Assembly (NCBI RefSeq): GCF_900107685.1
Contig: NZ_FNRQ01000008.1
Location: 1-64,000, forward strand
DNA: 64,000 nt
Reading direction: 5' to 3'
Source of the DNA: Paraburkholderia sartisoli
Lineage (GTDB): Bacteria; Pseudomonadota; Gammaproteobacteria; Burkholderiales; Burkholderiaceae
Both the position numbers and the translations under genes were made by a program. How positions within the stretch are numbered: the first letter of the stretch is position 1; each line of letters begins with the position of its first letter. The notes beneath the pieces are model-generated. The model was not told where the DNA came from. It searched no databases and saw only the letters and a program-made list of their open reading frames with translations. Positions 9,050 to 17,996 of the stretch are shown here, in pieces.

Positions 9050-9144
9050 TCCTTCAACTCCGTCGACGATAGGAATCGCGATTTATTTTTTTGGGTGACG
9101 CGAGTTTAGCGCGTAAAGAGCGACGCTTCGACATTCCGGGATGC

Positions 9145-9897
9145 TCAATGATCGAGCACACGATGCAGGAACTGGCGCGTACGTTCGTTCCGCGGGTCCA
9201 CGAAGATCTGCTCGGGTGCGCCCTGCTCCGCAATCACACCCTTGTCCATAAACACGACGCGGTCGGCGGTTTTGCGCGCGAAGCCCATCTCGTGTGTCAC
9301 GACGACCATGGTCATTCCGTCGCGCGCCAGTCCGCGCATGACTTCGGTCACCTCGCCGACGAGTTCCGGATCGAGCGCGGACGTCGCTTCGTCGAAGAAC
9401 ATGATGCCAGGCTCGACGGCCAACGCCCTTGCGATCGCGACACGCTGCTGCTGGCCGCCGGAAAGCTGGCTGGGATAGTGCTCCGCCCGGTCAGCAAGAC
9501 CCACGCGGTCGAGCGCGTCCATCGCACGCTTGCGCGCATCGGCCGCGTTCATCTTGCGTGCCTTGATCAGGGCAAGCGTCACATTGCCCAGCGCGCTCTT
9601 GTGCGGAAACAGGTTGAATTGCTGGAACACCATGCCGACGTGGCCCCGGATATCCTTCGCCCGGCGTGCATCGTGCAGCGGCACTTCGTTGACCCAGACC
9701 TCGCCTGTATCGGCTGTTTCCAGACCGCTCATGATGCGCAACACCGTGCTCTTTCCGGAGCCCGATGCACCGATCAGCACGAGCACTTCGCCCGACCGCA
9801 CATCAAGGTTGATCTCCCTCAGGACCTGCGTGGCGCCGAACGACTTGCTGACGCCAGTGAGGTTGATGATGGGCTTCGACGTGGTGACAGTGGTCAT
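9145..9897 (-). CDS. Polar amino-acid ABC importer, ATP-binding subunit
   Basis: A 250-residue ATPase of the GlnQ/HisP type. Walker A is GASGSGKST (residues 43-51), the Q-loop lies in FQQFNLFPH (about 91-99), the signature is LSGGQQQR (145-152), Walker B is IMFFDE (165-170) and the switch His lies in VVVTHEMGFAR. It powers import by the two permeases encoded just before it. Its ATG overlaps the stop of the preceding permease gene by four bases (9894-9897), the usual sign of translational coupling. Confidence 0.95.
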   Translation of the reverse strand: MTTVTTSKPIINLTGVSKSFGATQVLREINLDVRSGEVLVLIGASGSGKSTVLRIMSGLETADTGEVWVNEVPLHDARRAKDIRGHVGMVFQQFNLFPHKSALGNVTLALIKARKMNAADARKRAMDALDRVGLADRAEHYPSQLSGGQQQRVAIARALAVEPGIMFFDEATSALDPELVGEVTEVMRGLARDGMTMVVVTHEMGFARKTADRVVFMDKGVIAEQGAPEQIFVDPRNERTRQFLHRVLDH

Positions 9898-10544
9898 GAC
9901 AGCAGGCTCCTTCTTCGGTCATGGTGGCGCACCCACTGCGACAGTGGAAAGCACACGATGAAATAAAGCACGGCAACGAGTCCATAGATCTCCACCGGTT
10001 TGCCGACCCGGTCGACGATGGCCTGTCCTCCGTGCATCAATTCCGACATGCCGATCATGCTGACGATCGACGTGTCCTTGATCAGCGAAAGATACTGGCC
10101 GATGAGCGGCGGCATCACGATCTTTCCGGTCTGTGGCAGGACCACGGAAAAGAACGCCTGGGTCTTGCTGAGCCCGAGAATCTGCGACACCTCCCACTGG
10201 CCTTTCGGCACGGCTTCGATGCCTGAGCGGAATACTTCGGCGATGTAGGCACCTTGATAGACGCTCAAGCCCACCACACCCGCCGCGAACACATCGATCG
10301 CGTAGCCGAAGTACGACACGCCGAAATAAATGAACATCAGCGTGATCAGCACCGGCGTGCCGCGAAACAGTTCGGTGTAGAGCCTGGCGATACGCGGCGT
10401 ACCCCATGGCCCAAATGAGCGCAACACGGCTGCCAGCAGTCCGATCAATGTGCCGCCAACGATCGACGCCGCAGACAGAAGCAGTGTCGCCAGCAGTCCC
10501 TGAAACAGGATCGCCAGGCTGGTCATTAACAATTCGCTCGACAT
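9894..10544 (-). CDS. Amino-acid ABC importer, permease subunit 2
   Basis: A 216-residue inner-membrane permease of the His/Glu/Gln/Arg/opine (HEQRo) family with about five membrane segments. LYTELFRGTPVLITLMFIYF matches the family N-terminal signature. The cytoplasmic EAA-like loop reads GLSKTQAFFSVVLPQ and contacts the ATPase. It starts 22 bases after the first permease gene and overlaps the ATPase start. The pair presumably forms a heterodimeric channel. Confidence 0.93.
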   Translation of the reverse strand: MSSELLMTSLAILFQGLLATLLLSAASIVGGTLIGLLAAVLRSFGPWGTPRIARLYTELFRGTPVLITLMFIYFGVSYFGYAIDVFAAGVVGLSVYQGAYIAEVFRSGIEAVPKGQWEVSQILGLSKTQAFFSVVLPQTGKIVMPPLIGQYLSLIKDTSIVSMIGMSELMHGGQAIVDRVGKPVEIYGLVAVLYFIVCFPLSQWVRHHDRRRSLLS

Positions 10545-10566
10545 GTTCGGTCTCCGGTTTGAGCGC

Positions 10567-11283
10567 CTAGATACGATCGGCCTGTCGCGCGAAGAGGAAC
10601 GACCGGCGCGTGCGTTTCTTCATGACGAGGGGTGGATGAAAAACACGCACGCCGATCTGGCCCGCCAGCCACGACAGCAGATTGCTCAGGAACAGATAGG
10701 CAATCAGCGTGATGGTGAAGGTCTGGATATAGAGGAGCGTGCGCGCGTTGATCACCGTCGCCGTTCCGCTCAGCTCCGGCAGCGCGATCGCCGAGAGGAG
10801 CGACGTGCCGAGCAACAGCTGGATCAGGTTGTTGACGATCGCCGGATAAACCGCGCGTGCAGCCTGCGGCAGAATCACCTCGATGAAGATCTGCGAACGT
10901 TCCAGACCAAGGATCGACGCCGCTTCAAGCTGGCCGCGCGGCACCGACTGGATGCCCGCGCGAAACACTTCGGCGAGATACGCACCGACGTTCACCCCCA
11001 GGGCAATAACGCCGGCCGTATAGGCGTCGAGGGTAATGCCAAGAGATGGCAACCCGAAGAACACGATGAATATCTGCAGCAGGACTGGCGTATTGCGGAT
11101 CGCTTCGACATACGCCCTCGCGATCGCCCGCAGCAGCCCGACGCGCGATGAGCTCGCAAGTGCGGTGAGCAGGCCGAGCAGCATCGCGAGAACGAAGGAC
11201 AGCAGCGTGATCTGGAGCGTCAGCCACGACGCGCGAACGAAATCGCTCCAGTAACCCGCAAGGGTCACCCATTCATAGCTCAT
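10567..11283 (-). CDS. Amino-acid ABC importer, permease subunit 1
   Basis: A 238-residue permease of the same HEQRo family. YVEAIRNTPVLLQIFIVFFG is the typical family segment after the second membrane helix, and the EAA loop is GLERSQIFIEVILPQA. The C-terminus carries a basic tail with KKRTRRSFLFAR. It lies 40 bases downstream of the binding-protein gene and 22 bases before the second permease, within one operon. Confidence 0.93.
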   Translation of the reverse strand: MSYEWVTLAGYWSDFVRASWLTLQITLLSFVLAMLLGLLTALASSSRVGLLRAIARAYVEAIRNTPVLLQIFIVFFGLPSLGITLDAYTAGVIALGVNVGAYLAEVFRAGIQSVPRGQLEAASILGLERSQIFIEVILPQAARAVYPAIVNNLIQLLLGTSLLSAIALPELSGTATVINARTLLYIQTFTITLIAYLFLSNLLSWLAGQIGVRVFHPPLVMKKRTRRSFLFARQADRI

Positions 11284-11323
11284 GGTTCCTCCGTCGGTCG
11301 GGCAGCGCGGCGCCAGCGTGGCT

Positions 11324-12157
11324 TCAGTACTGCGGATTCAGCGGGAAGCGCGGCTCGGCGCCAAACCACTTCTTGTACAGCTGCGCGTTCAGCTTCGATG
11401 CGTTGATGTTGAACAGGAACAGGTTCAGGTAGTTGAGCCACACCTGATCGCCCGCCTTCACGCCGAACGCGTTGTATTCGAGCGGAACCAGCGCCTCGTT
11501 GGTGACAGTCAGCTCCGGATCGAGCGATGCCTGATAGGCGAGAAAGTTGTTGTCCTCGATCATCGCGTCGGCCTGGCCCTGCTTCACGGCGAGGATTGCA
11601 GCCTGCGAGCTGTCGAACTCCTGGATCTTGACCTGCATGTTCAGCGAGCGCACTTCGTCGCCGTTCGTCGAGCCCTTGACCGTCGCAATCGTGCGGTTCG
11701 ACATGTCGTTGATGGACTTGATGCCGCTGCTCTTCTTCACCAGTAGCGCCTCACTCGCGACCACATAGGGATTCGTGAACGCAATTTCCTTTGCCCGCTC
11801 GAGGTTGCGGGTGAAGTTGCAGAACACCACGTCAACCTTGCTGGTTTGCAGATTTGGAATGCGGTTGGCGCTCGTCGTGTTCACGACTTCGAGCTTGACG
11901 CCCATCTCTTTCGCCAGTTCTTTCGCGAGGTCGACGTCGTAACCATCGGGCTGGCCGTCCTTGTTGTAGAAACCGAACGGCGCGAAGGTCAAACAGTCTC
12001 CCACCCGCAGCGTGCCGCGTTGCAGGACCTGCTTGAGCGTCGAGTCAGCCGCGGCACCCTGCTCTGGCGGGGCCACCTTTGTGCAGCCGGCGAGCATCAG
12101 CAGACCGGCTACGGCGAATAAACAAGTGAACTTTGCGCTTTCCTTTACAAATTTCAT
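11324..12157 (-). CDS. Amino-acid ABC importer, substrate-binding lipoprotein
   Basis: A 277-residue family-3 solute-binding protein. The signal peptide ends in LMLAGC, a lipobox, so the mature protein should be lipid-anchored through Cys25. The binding core has RVGDCLTFAPFGFYNKDG, PDGYDVDLAKELAKEMGV and VDVVFCNFTRNLERA, features of polar amino-acid binders. It is the first gene of the importer operon and would be transcribed from the region 12158-12400. The exact amino acid cannot be told from sequence. Confidence 0.93.
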   Translation of the reverse strand: MKFVKESAKFTCLFAVAGLLMLAGCTKVAPPEQGAAADSTLKQVLQRGTLRVGDCLTFAPFGFYNKDGQPDGYDVDLAKELAKEMGVKLEVVNTTSANRIPNLQTSKVDVVFCNFTRNLERAKEIAFTNPYVVASEALLVKKSSGIKSINDMSNRTIATVKGSTNGDEVRSLNMQVKIQEFDSSQAAILAVKQGQADAMIEDNNFLAYQASLDPELTVTNEALVPLEYNAFGVKAGDQVWLNYLNLFLFNINASKLNAQLYKKWFGAEPRFPLNPQY

Positions 12158-12677
12158 TTTTCAGTCCCGATCTGTGTGAGGAGTCCATGGGCGTGCGGAA
12201 ACGACGATCAACAAGACCTTCGCGGCACGCTCCGGGCAATGAAATGAAGCGACCGCGCCAATCGATTGTCTGGAATATCGGAATCATGTCCGACACAGCA
12301 GATGATGCGCAGTGTTTCACGGGAAAAAAATCGTTGCAATGGGGTATACGCGGGCACGATTGCAGCATTGCCTTAGGGATGCGCAATGCTTTCAGCCCGA
12401 AAGAATTGATGCGGCGTACGGGATCTGCCCTCAGTCGAGCCGACCGGTCATTGATGCTTCCTCGCAAACTCTTCTTCGATCAATCTGGAATGCAAACTGT
12501 TTTCTGGTTTCGTTTTTTCGCTGCACCGGATGTCATCGAATGAATGAGGAGCGCGAATTGGCCCCGCGCTCAAGTTGGCTTTGAGTTCGGTGCGTACTAT
12601 GATTGTTTGCCTGACGAATCCTTCGCGCGGTCATCCAACGGTTTCTCGAACGCCGCCGCATTGACGAGAGGACAGCA
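12158..12677. other. Intergenic region with the importer promoter
   Basis: A 520-base divergent region between the importer operon (minus) and a small lipoprotein gene (plus). No coding frame is convincing. It is less GC-rich than the genes around it and contains one clear inverted repeat, listed separately. The minus-strand promoter of the importer and the plus-strand promoter of the lipoprotein must lie here. Confidence 0.5.
12364..12390. promoter_or_regulatory. Inverted repeat upstream of the importer operon
   Basis: AGCATTGC (12364-12371) and GCAATGCT (12383-12390) are exact 8-bp inverted arms separated by 11 bases, about 207 bases upstream of the binding-protein start. A related GTTGCAATG lies at about 12333. 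This could be an operator for the IclR regulator, although the spacing is wide for that family and the distance is large. Confidence 0.3.
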
Positions 12678-13103
12678 GTGAAGCAATCGATCGTAATCGC
12701 GGCAGCAACGTTCGGATTGCTCGTCGCATGCGCGAGCCCGGCGCAGGAGATCGCCTCGCCGGGTGCGTCGACGCCCACGCACAACGCTAGCGCTCAGTCC
12801 ACCGCACCGAAATCGCATTTGCAGGACTTTCTCTCTTCCGGCAACGGCAACCCCATGACGCTGACGCCCCCGGTTACCGCGGTACACAGCTACTCGTCGC
12901 CGGGCCGTGGCGGAGCGGTATTGAGAGGGGCAAACGGAACGGCGCGCGTGGGCAGCGACACGATCGAGTTGAAGAACGGTGCCGTCTACGTCAACGGCGT
13001 TTCATACGGCGTGGTAACGCCCGCGCAAACCGTCGTGTACACCGTTACCGAAGGCAAACACACGTTGCAGGTAGACGGACAGGACCGCTTGCCACTACGT
13101 TGA
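12678..13103 (+). CDS. Small secreted lipoprotein of unknown function
   Basis: A 141-residue protein with the N-terminus MKQSIVIAAATFGLLVAC, a short signal peptide ending in a lipobox (LVAC). A Ser/Thr/Ala-rich linker follows to about residue 60. The C-terminal half has alternating beta-like segments, including VGSDTIELKNGAVYVNGVSYG and VVYTVTEGKHTLQVDG. It resembles an envelope protein, but I do not recognise a family. A GAGAGGACAGCAG site precedes ATG 12678. It stands alone between divergent and convergent neighbours. Confidence 0.75.
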   Translation: MKQSIVIAAATFGLLVACASPAQEIASPGASTPTHNASAQSTAPKSHLQDFLSSGNGNPMTLTPPVTAVHSYSSPGRGGAVLRGANGTARVGSDTIELKNGAVYVNGVSYGVVTPAQTVVYTVTEGKHTLQVDGQDRLPLR

Positions 13104-13234
13104 TGTCCCGGCCTGATCGCGTCTTCGTAGCGCGCCATACGAATGCCTTACGTCTTTCCACGCCATCTGCAAAACCTGGACATCTGAACTGCCCGCGTCA
13201 GGCTTTTGCCACCACACCACATTGGACTGGGCAT

Positions 13235-13654
13235 CTAGCGCGGGACGTCACCGCGTGCGCCATCAAAGCGGACGCGCGCGGCATGGATGTCGGAATAACG
13301 ACGATCGGCCCAATCGATGAGGGCCGCCATCGGGTCCAGCAGGGATTGGCCTAGCGGGGCCAGACGATATTCGACGGTCGGCGGCCTGGTCGGAAAAACA
13401 TGGCGGGTGATGAGTCCGTCGCGCTCCAGATCGCGGAGTGTCTGGGTCAGCATGCGTTTGGAAATGTCGGGGATGGCCCGGTGAAGCTCGCTGAAGCGCT
13501 GCGATCGCATCGCGAGCTCCATGATCATGAGCATGCTCCATTTGTCGCCGATGCGGTCGAGCACGTCGCGAATCGCGCAGTGCGCGGACTGGTCGTCGCC
13601 CAATTGACGTTGATATCGGCTGAATCTCTCGATCGCATTCTGCGCGGTGCTCAT
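13235..13654 (-). CDS. HxlR-family transcriptional regulator
   Basis: A 139-residue winged-helix regulator. It starts MSTAQNAIERF, and the HxlR core is DVLDRIGDKWSMLMIMELA, RFSELHRAIPDISKRMLTQT and LRDLERDGLITR, followed by the wing TVEYRLAPLG. ATG 13654 was preferred to an upstream start because AAAGGGAA lies 8 bases before it. It is divergent from the NmrA-fragment/NmrA/DoxX genes across a 112-base region that must hold its operator. HxlR proteins commonly respond to electrophiles or quinones, consistent with those neighbours. Confidence 0.92.
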   Translation of the reverse strand: MSTAQNAIERFSRYQRQLGDDQSAHCAIRDVLDRIGDKWSMLMIMELAMRSQRFSELHRAIPDISKRMLTQTLRDLERDGLITRHVFPTRPPTVEYRLAPLGQSLLDPMAALIDWADRRYSDIHAARVRFDGARGDVPR

Positions 13655-13766
13655 TCGGGTTCCCTTTAACTCTGCTGGTAACAAAAAACTGCCTCCTTAC
13701 GGCGCGAGGCATTGGTCTCTATGATAGACCTGCTCTAAAACATAGACCCGTTCTCAAGGAGCGGTC

Positions 13767-13955
13767 ATGTCAGATCCTGTTCCCGTCCGCCTTCCATACC
13801 GAGGCTCCGGCGGGCATCAGGGGTGCCGTGTGGTGAAGTTACTGATCGAAGCCGGCGATTCCAATATCGCCGCATCCAGCCGCACCCCTCAGAAATTGTC
13901 GCGGGTTGGCTTTAAAGGCAGTACTAATTTCAGGAGAAACGCATGTTTTTGGTAA
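13767..13955 (+). pseudogene. N-terminal remnant of an NAD(P)-binding NmrA-like gene
   Basis: A 62-codon frame that starts with a strong AAGGAGCGGTC-ATG. The peptide CRVVKLLIEAGDSNIAASSR followed by TPQKLS is the beta1-alpha1-beta2 end of a Rossmann fold, as in NmrA/azoreductase-like proteins. The preceding dinucleotide-binding loop is scrambled, and everything after about residue 45 is gone. The frame runs 13 bases into the next gene and stops at 13955. It looks like a deletion remnant that kept its promoter and ribosome site and may now act as a leader for the gene below. Confidence 0.6.
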
Positions 13956-14815
13956 TGGGAATGACAGGACGCGTGGGCGGTGCAACGGCCCGGCATCTGT
14001 TGGCACAAGGCAGGACAGTACGCGCAATGGTCCGCAATCGCGAGCAGGCGACGAAATGGGCGGATCAAGGTGTGGAACTGGTCGACGGTGACTGGAATGA
14101 TGCGGCCGCCGTCGAGCGGGCGCTCGACGGAGTCGAAGGTGCATTTGTCATGCTGCCGGCTGTCTGGACACCCTCGGCTGATTTCAGGGAAGCAAAGAGC
14201 GTGATCGCGAACTATGTCGAGGCGCTGACGAGCGCAGCGCCGCCGCGGGTGGTTGCGCTCTCGTCGATGGGTGCGGACAGAATCAGCGGGCTGGGGATGA
14301 TCACGGCCCTGTCGCTTCTGGAGCAGGGACTTCGCCACCTGACAGTGCCGGTCGCCTGTGTGCGCGCCGGCGGGTTTTTCGAAAACTTCCTTTACGGCCT
14401 GCACGTCGCCCAGGGGGGCACGCTACCCGTCTACTACAACCCGACGAACCGGAAATCGACCATGGTCGCGACCGACGACATCGGCGCCGAAGTGGCGAAG
14501 CTGCTGAGCGGGCCGGCGTGGTCCGGGCATCGCGTCGTCGAGCTTGGCTCGATGGTCAGCGCGGATGAAGTCGCGACCCAACTGGGCGAAGTCATGCAGC
14601 GCGACGTCAAGGCCTTTGCCGTCCCGCGTGCCGGGTGGGCGGCAGCGTTCGAACAGTTCGGCATCCCGAAGGGCCAGACCGGATCGGCCGAAGCGATGTA
14701 CGAGGCCGTCAACGCGGGCTGGATGGACCTCGGCGTCGAAGGTACGGAGCATGTCGCGGGCACGACGTCCCCCCGCGACGTCTTTGCGGCGGCCCACAAG
14801 GCCGCTACGGCATGA
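13943..14815 (+). CDS. NmrA-like NAD(P)-binding oxidoreductase
   Basis: A 290-residue atypical short-chain dehydrogenase. It has an N-terminal nucleotide-binding loop GMTGRVGGATA (GxTGxxG type), then VRAMVRNREQA for cofactor phosphate recognition, VELVDGDWNDAAAVERAL and VVALSSMGADR. Such proteins act as quinone or nitro reductases or as redox sensors. GGAGAAACGC precedes ATG 13943. The gene overlaps the tail of the remnant frame upstream and is followed by a DoxX gene after 116 bases. The HxlR regulator opposite probably controls it. Confidence 0.85.
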   Translation: MFLVMGMTGRVGGATARHLLAQGRTVRAMVRNREQATKWADQGVELVDGDWNDAAAVERALDGVEGAFVMLPAVWTPSADFREAKSVIANYVEALTSAAPPRVVALSSMGADRISGLGMITALSLLEQGLRHLTVPVACVRAGGFFENFLYGLHVAQGGTLPVYYNPTNRKSTMVATDDIGAEVAKLLSGPAWSGHRVVELGSMVSADEVATQLGEVMQRDVKAFAVPRAGWAAAFEQFGIPKGQTGSAEAMYEAVNAGWMDLGVEGTEHVAGTTSPRDVFAAAHKAATA

Positions 14816-14931
14816 CGTGGTGAACGGTGGTCTCGCAGACCACCTTTTCGAGCCGCATCTATCAGCGGAGGCCGGCCGGCCACGCTGGTCCCCGGCGGCA
14901 CCCTCTCATCAGACCAGACAAGGAAGGACGT

Positions 14932-15297
14932 ATGTCCAGGATTTCATGGCGCCAGGTATTACCTTGGGTTCTTGCCGCTTTTTTCGTCGTGGGATCGCTC
15001 AGCAACATCGTCGCCCCGCGATCCATCTTTGAGGAATACCTGAAGTGGGGATATCCACACTGGTTCCATTTCGTGACCGGTTCGCTGGAACTCACGACCG
15101 CCGTTCTGCTGGCGCGGGCACGGACGCGGCTGTGGGGCGCGATGCTCGGCTGCGCCGTGATGCTGGCTGCGCTCGCGACCGTCACACTCCACGGCGAGTA
15201 CGGGCATGGTGTGGCGCCACTTGTCGCGGCGGCACTATCGACTGTTGTCGGCTGGATCACCTGGCGAACGTTCAACGAACGTTCCCGAAATGCCTGA
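14932..15297 (+). CDS. DoxX-like small membrane protein
   Basis: A 121-residue protein with four predicted membrane helices: WVLAAFFVVGSLSNIVAP, the WFHFVTGSLELTTAVLL region, AMLGCAVMLAALATV and VAPLVAAALSTVVGW. The IFEEYLKWGYPHWFHFVTG segment is typical of DoxX/DoxD-like proteins, often found with oxidoreductases and thought to take part in membrane redox balance. AAGGAAGGACGT precedes ATG 14932. It follows the NmrA gene and probably belongs to the same unit. Confidence 0.85.
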   Translation: MSRISWRQVLPWVLAAFFVVGSLSNIVAPRSIFEEYLKWGYPHWFHFVTGSLELTTAVLLARARTRLWGAMLGCAVMLAALATVTLHGEYGHGVAPLVAAALSTVVGWITWRTFNERSRNA

Positions 15298-15439
15298 TCC
15301 CGGTATCAACGGCAGCAGCTACGCAAGCACGCTTTTTTCCCGGGCGGATTCAGGCAATCCAGCAACCGACGCCGGCACACGCGACATCGACGAATACCGC
15401 GTGTGCCGCACGACAGGACCTCCTCAAACGCTTACGCGC

Positions 15440-16183
15440 TCAAGCGTTAAATCCCCCGTCGATGGTCAGGCTCGCACCGGTGACGAATCCGGCTTCCGGG
15501 CTGACGACATAGGCGACCATGCCGGCGACTTCGTCGGGGTGCGCGTGGCGCTGAATCGCCATCAGGCCATGCAGCATCGAGGCAAAATCGCTGGACTCGG
15601 GATTCATGTCCGTATCGGTGGGGCCTGGCTGCACGTTGTTGACCGTGATTCCCCTCGGCCCGAGATCGCGAGCCATTCCCTGTACCAGTCCCCGCAGGGC
15701 GGACTTGCTCATCGCGTAGGCCGCGCCGCCTGCGAACGGCATGCGCTCGGCATTGCAGCTACCAATGTTCACGATCCGGCCACCCTCGCCCATATGCGGC
15801 AAAACAGCCTTGACGGCGACGAACACCGCGCGGACGTTGACTTGAAGCGTGGCGTCGAAGTCCTCCAGCGAGAAGGTCTCCACCGCGCCCATCCGGAGGA
15901 CGCCTGCGTTGTTGACCAGGATATCGATCTTGCCGAGCTGCGCGGCCGCGTCGTCAATGGCGCGGGTCAAGGCGGCGGCGTCGCCGGCATCCGCCTGAAG
16001 CGCAATGGCGCGACCGCCGTTCTCCGCGATGCTGCTGGCGAGCGCGCTGGCGGTCGCCGTCGACCCTTTGTACGTAAATGCCACCGCGGCGCCATCGCGC
16101 GCCAGGCGACGCACGACGGCCGCACCAATCCCGCGACCGCCACCGGTCACGAACGCTACCTTGCCAGTCAGATTCGAAGTCAT
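15440..16183 (-). CDS. SDR-family oxidoreductase (FabG-like)
   Basis: A 247-residue classical short-chain dehydrogenase. The cofactor loop is TGGGRGIGAAV (TGxxxGxG), NNAGVLRMG is the NNAG motif, the catalytic Ser is in NIGSCNAE, YAMSK supplies the YxxxK pair, and QPGPTDTDM follows. The C-terminal ASLTIDGGFNA is typical. The substrate is unknown. It is divergent from the LysR gene at 16281, a layout in which the LysR protein usually controls the SDR gene. Confidence 0.93.
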   Translation of the reverse strand: MTSNLTGKVAFVTGGGRGIGAAVVRRLARDGAAVAFTYKGSTATASALASSIAENGGRAIALQADAGDAAALTRAIDDAAAQLGKIDILVNNAGVLRMGAVETFSLEDFDATLQVNVRAVFVAVKAVLPHMGEGGRIVNIGSCNAERMPFAGGAAYAMSKSALRGLVQGMARDLGPRGITVNNVQPGPTDTDMNPESSDFASMLHGLMAIQRHAHPDEVAGMVAYVVSPEAGFVTGASLTIDGGFNA

Positions 16184-16280
16184 GATGTGCCCTCAGGTGA
16201 ATGGAAACAGAAGTATCGTCTTCACATTCCAGCCTGAGTAGACGGTGATTTAGACTATCTCTTTCAACCGTTTGTATCGA

Positions 16281-17210
16281 ATGGCCATGGAAGCGCTCAA
16301 TCTGGTTGAATCATTTCTCCTTAGCGCGGAGCACGGGAGTTTTTCCGTGGCGGCTCGCCGGCTTGGTCTGACGCCCGCCGCCGTGAGCAAAAACATCGCA
16401 AGACTGGAGGCAACGCTTGGACTGCGCCTGTTCCAGCGCAGCACGCGCAGTCTCACGCTGACCACGGCGGGCGAGCAGTTTCTGCGTGAGGTCAGCGAGC
16501 CCTTCACGGCCTTGCAGGACGCGTTCGCGGGTGCCACGACACAGGAAGGAAAGCCGGCTGGGACGCTCAAGGTCAGCCTGGCGCTTGCGTTTGGCCGGGA
16601 GTATCTCGTGCCGCTGCTCGGCGACTTCCTCGAACAATATCCGGCCATCGTTCCGGACTGGCACTTTGATAACCGGCCTGTCGATTTGATTGCTGACGGC
16701 TTCGACGTCGCGATCGGCGGTGGCATCGAACTGACGCCTGGGATCGTGGCACGCGAACTGGCCCGGACGCACGTGATCGTCGCGGCGTCGCCGTCCTATA
16801 TGTCGACGCGGAAGATGCCTGAACACCCGTCTGAACTGAGCCAGTACGACGGGATTGTTCGCCGTTCGACCACGACGGGTCGCTTGAGGGCGTGGACACT
16901 CAAGAATCCGCTCGGCGAACAGTGCCAGGCGGAGTGCCGTACACGCATCATCTTCGACGACCCCGAGGCGATTGCGCATGCCGCGATGCTGGGTCAGGGC
17001 ATCGCATTCCTGCCGATGCCTCATGCAGCCCCCTGGCTATCGAGCGGCGCGCTGGTACGGCTGCTGCCAGCGTGGTATGCCGAGCAGGGCTCGATTTCGC
17101 TTTACTACCCCAACAAGAAGTTGCTTCCGGCCAGGACGAGAGTGTTCATCGAATTTGTGGTTGAGGCTTTTAGAAAGGAAAGGTATGCCGCGCGGTTTGA
17201 CGCGCGCTAG
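16281..17210 (+). CDS. LysR-family transcriptional regulator
   Basis: A 309-residue regulator. The N-terminal winged helix-turn-helix is residues about 5-62, with FSVAARRLGLTPAAVSKNIA and LFQRSTRSLTLT. The substrate-binding domain runs from about 90 to 295. No strong ribosome site marks the start: ATG 16281, ATG 16287 and TTG 16272 are all possible. It is divergent from the SDR gene, with 97 bases between starts, and is the likely regulator of that gene. Confidence 0.9.
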   Translation: MAMEALNLVESFLLSAEHGSFSVAARRLGLTPAAVSKNIARLEATLGLRLFQRSTRSLTLTTAGEQFLREVSEPFTALQDAFAGATTQEGKPAGTLKVSLALAFGREYLVPLLGDFLEQYPAIVPDWHFDNRPVDLIADGFDVAIGGGIELTPGIVARELARTHVIVAASPSYMSTRKMPEHPSELSQYDGIVRRSTTTGRLRAWTLKNPLGEQCQAECRTRIIFDDPEAIAHAAMLGQGIAFLPMPHAAPWLSSGALVRLLPAWYAEQGSISLYYPNKKLLPARTRVFIEFVVEAFRKERYAARFDAR

Positions 17211-17447
17211 CGCAGCCAATGTGGCGCGGCAGGAATGCTTTCATGCCGGCGAACGGCTGACACCCATCTTTTGGCGACCAGGTGTTTTCGTGCCATTATC
17301 CTCACCGCTGGCTCTTGTCGACCTTCACCAGCAAAGGCCGCTTTGCAACGTCGATCAGATGAGGCACACGGGTTACAGATGTCGTGATGCATACAGGTCA
17401 TTGAACACCAACGCGTCGTCCCTGCAACTTTCCCCTGGGGTATAGCC

Positions 17448-17846
17448 ATGAAATCAAGACTCGTCACGCAGCTTGCGATTGTTTCCCTGCTCGGCACCTC
17501 TGTTACCGTTTTCGCCCAGTCTCACGATGACAAACATCATGGGCCCCCTACTTCTCACGACAAAAAGGGATCGGAGCACCAGGCACAGCATAATAATGGC
17601 CGCAGACCTGCGCCGCACGACGCCTATGTCGGTCGCGAGGGCGGGCCCATTCCTCACAATGACTGGCACAAAGGCGACCGGCTTCCGCCGGAATACCGTG
17701 ACCGCAACTACGTAGTCGACGACTGGCACGGTCACGGACTGCAGGCGCCGCCGCGCGGTTATCAATGGGTGGGCGTCAATGGGGATTACGTGCTCGTTGC
17801 CGTGGCAACCGGCTTGATCGCAAACGTCCTGCTCTCCGGGCACTAA
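17448..17846 (+). CDS. RcnB-family periplasmic protein
   Basis: A 132-residue secreted protein. The signal peptide is MKSRLVTQLAIVSLLGTSVTVFA, and a His-rich low-complexity segment follows (SHDDKHHGPPTSHDKK). The C-terminal RcnB domain reads WHKGDRLPPEYRDRNYVV, then DDWHGHGLQAPPRGYQWV and GDYVLVAVATGLI. Escherichia coli RcnB helps keep nickel and cobalt balance in the periplasm. The His-rich part fits metal binding, but many RcnB-domain proteins in this group have no shown metal role. A hairpin follows the stop. Confidence 0.85.
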   Translation: MKSRLVTQLAIVSLLGTSVTVFAQSHDDKHHGPPTSHDKKGSEHQAQHNNGRRPAPHDAYVGREGGPIPHNDWHKGDRLPPEYRDRNYVVDDWHGHGLQAPPRGYQWVGVNGDYVLVAVATGLIANVLLSGH

Positions 17847-17858
17847 CCCGACAGATCG

Positions 17859-17887
17859 ATGTCGGCAGCCCGACGAGCTGCCGACAT
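17859..17887. terminator. Hairpin between convergent genes
   Basis: ATGTCGGCAGC (17859-17869) and GCTGCCGACAT (17877-17887) form an exact 11-bp stem with a 7-base loop, 13 bases after the RcnB stop. The downstream T content is low. It sits between the RcnB gene (plus) and an alpha/beta-hydrolase gene (minus) and may terminate either. Confidence 0.5.
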
Positions 17888-17996
17888 GCTTCTACTGGGA
17901 ACGATCCACGACAACCTGCGGATCGTGACTGAAGAGTCTGGTCGCTGGTGCATAAAGCAGCGATCGTATTGATCCAGCCAGACGGCACTCGGCCAG

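Noticed and set aside
15206..16237. 343-codon plus-strand frame opposite the SDR gene
   Set aside because: It lies antisense to a clear SDR gene and partly over DoxX; its composition is that of a shadow frame in high-GC DNA.
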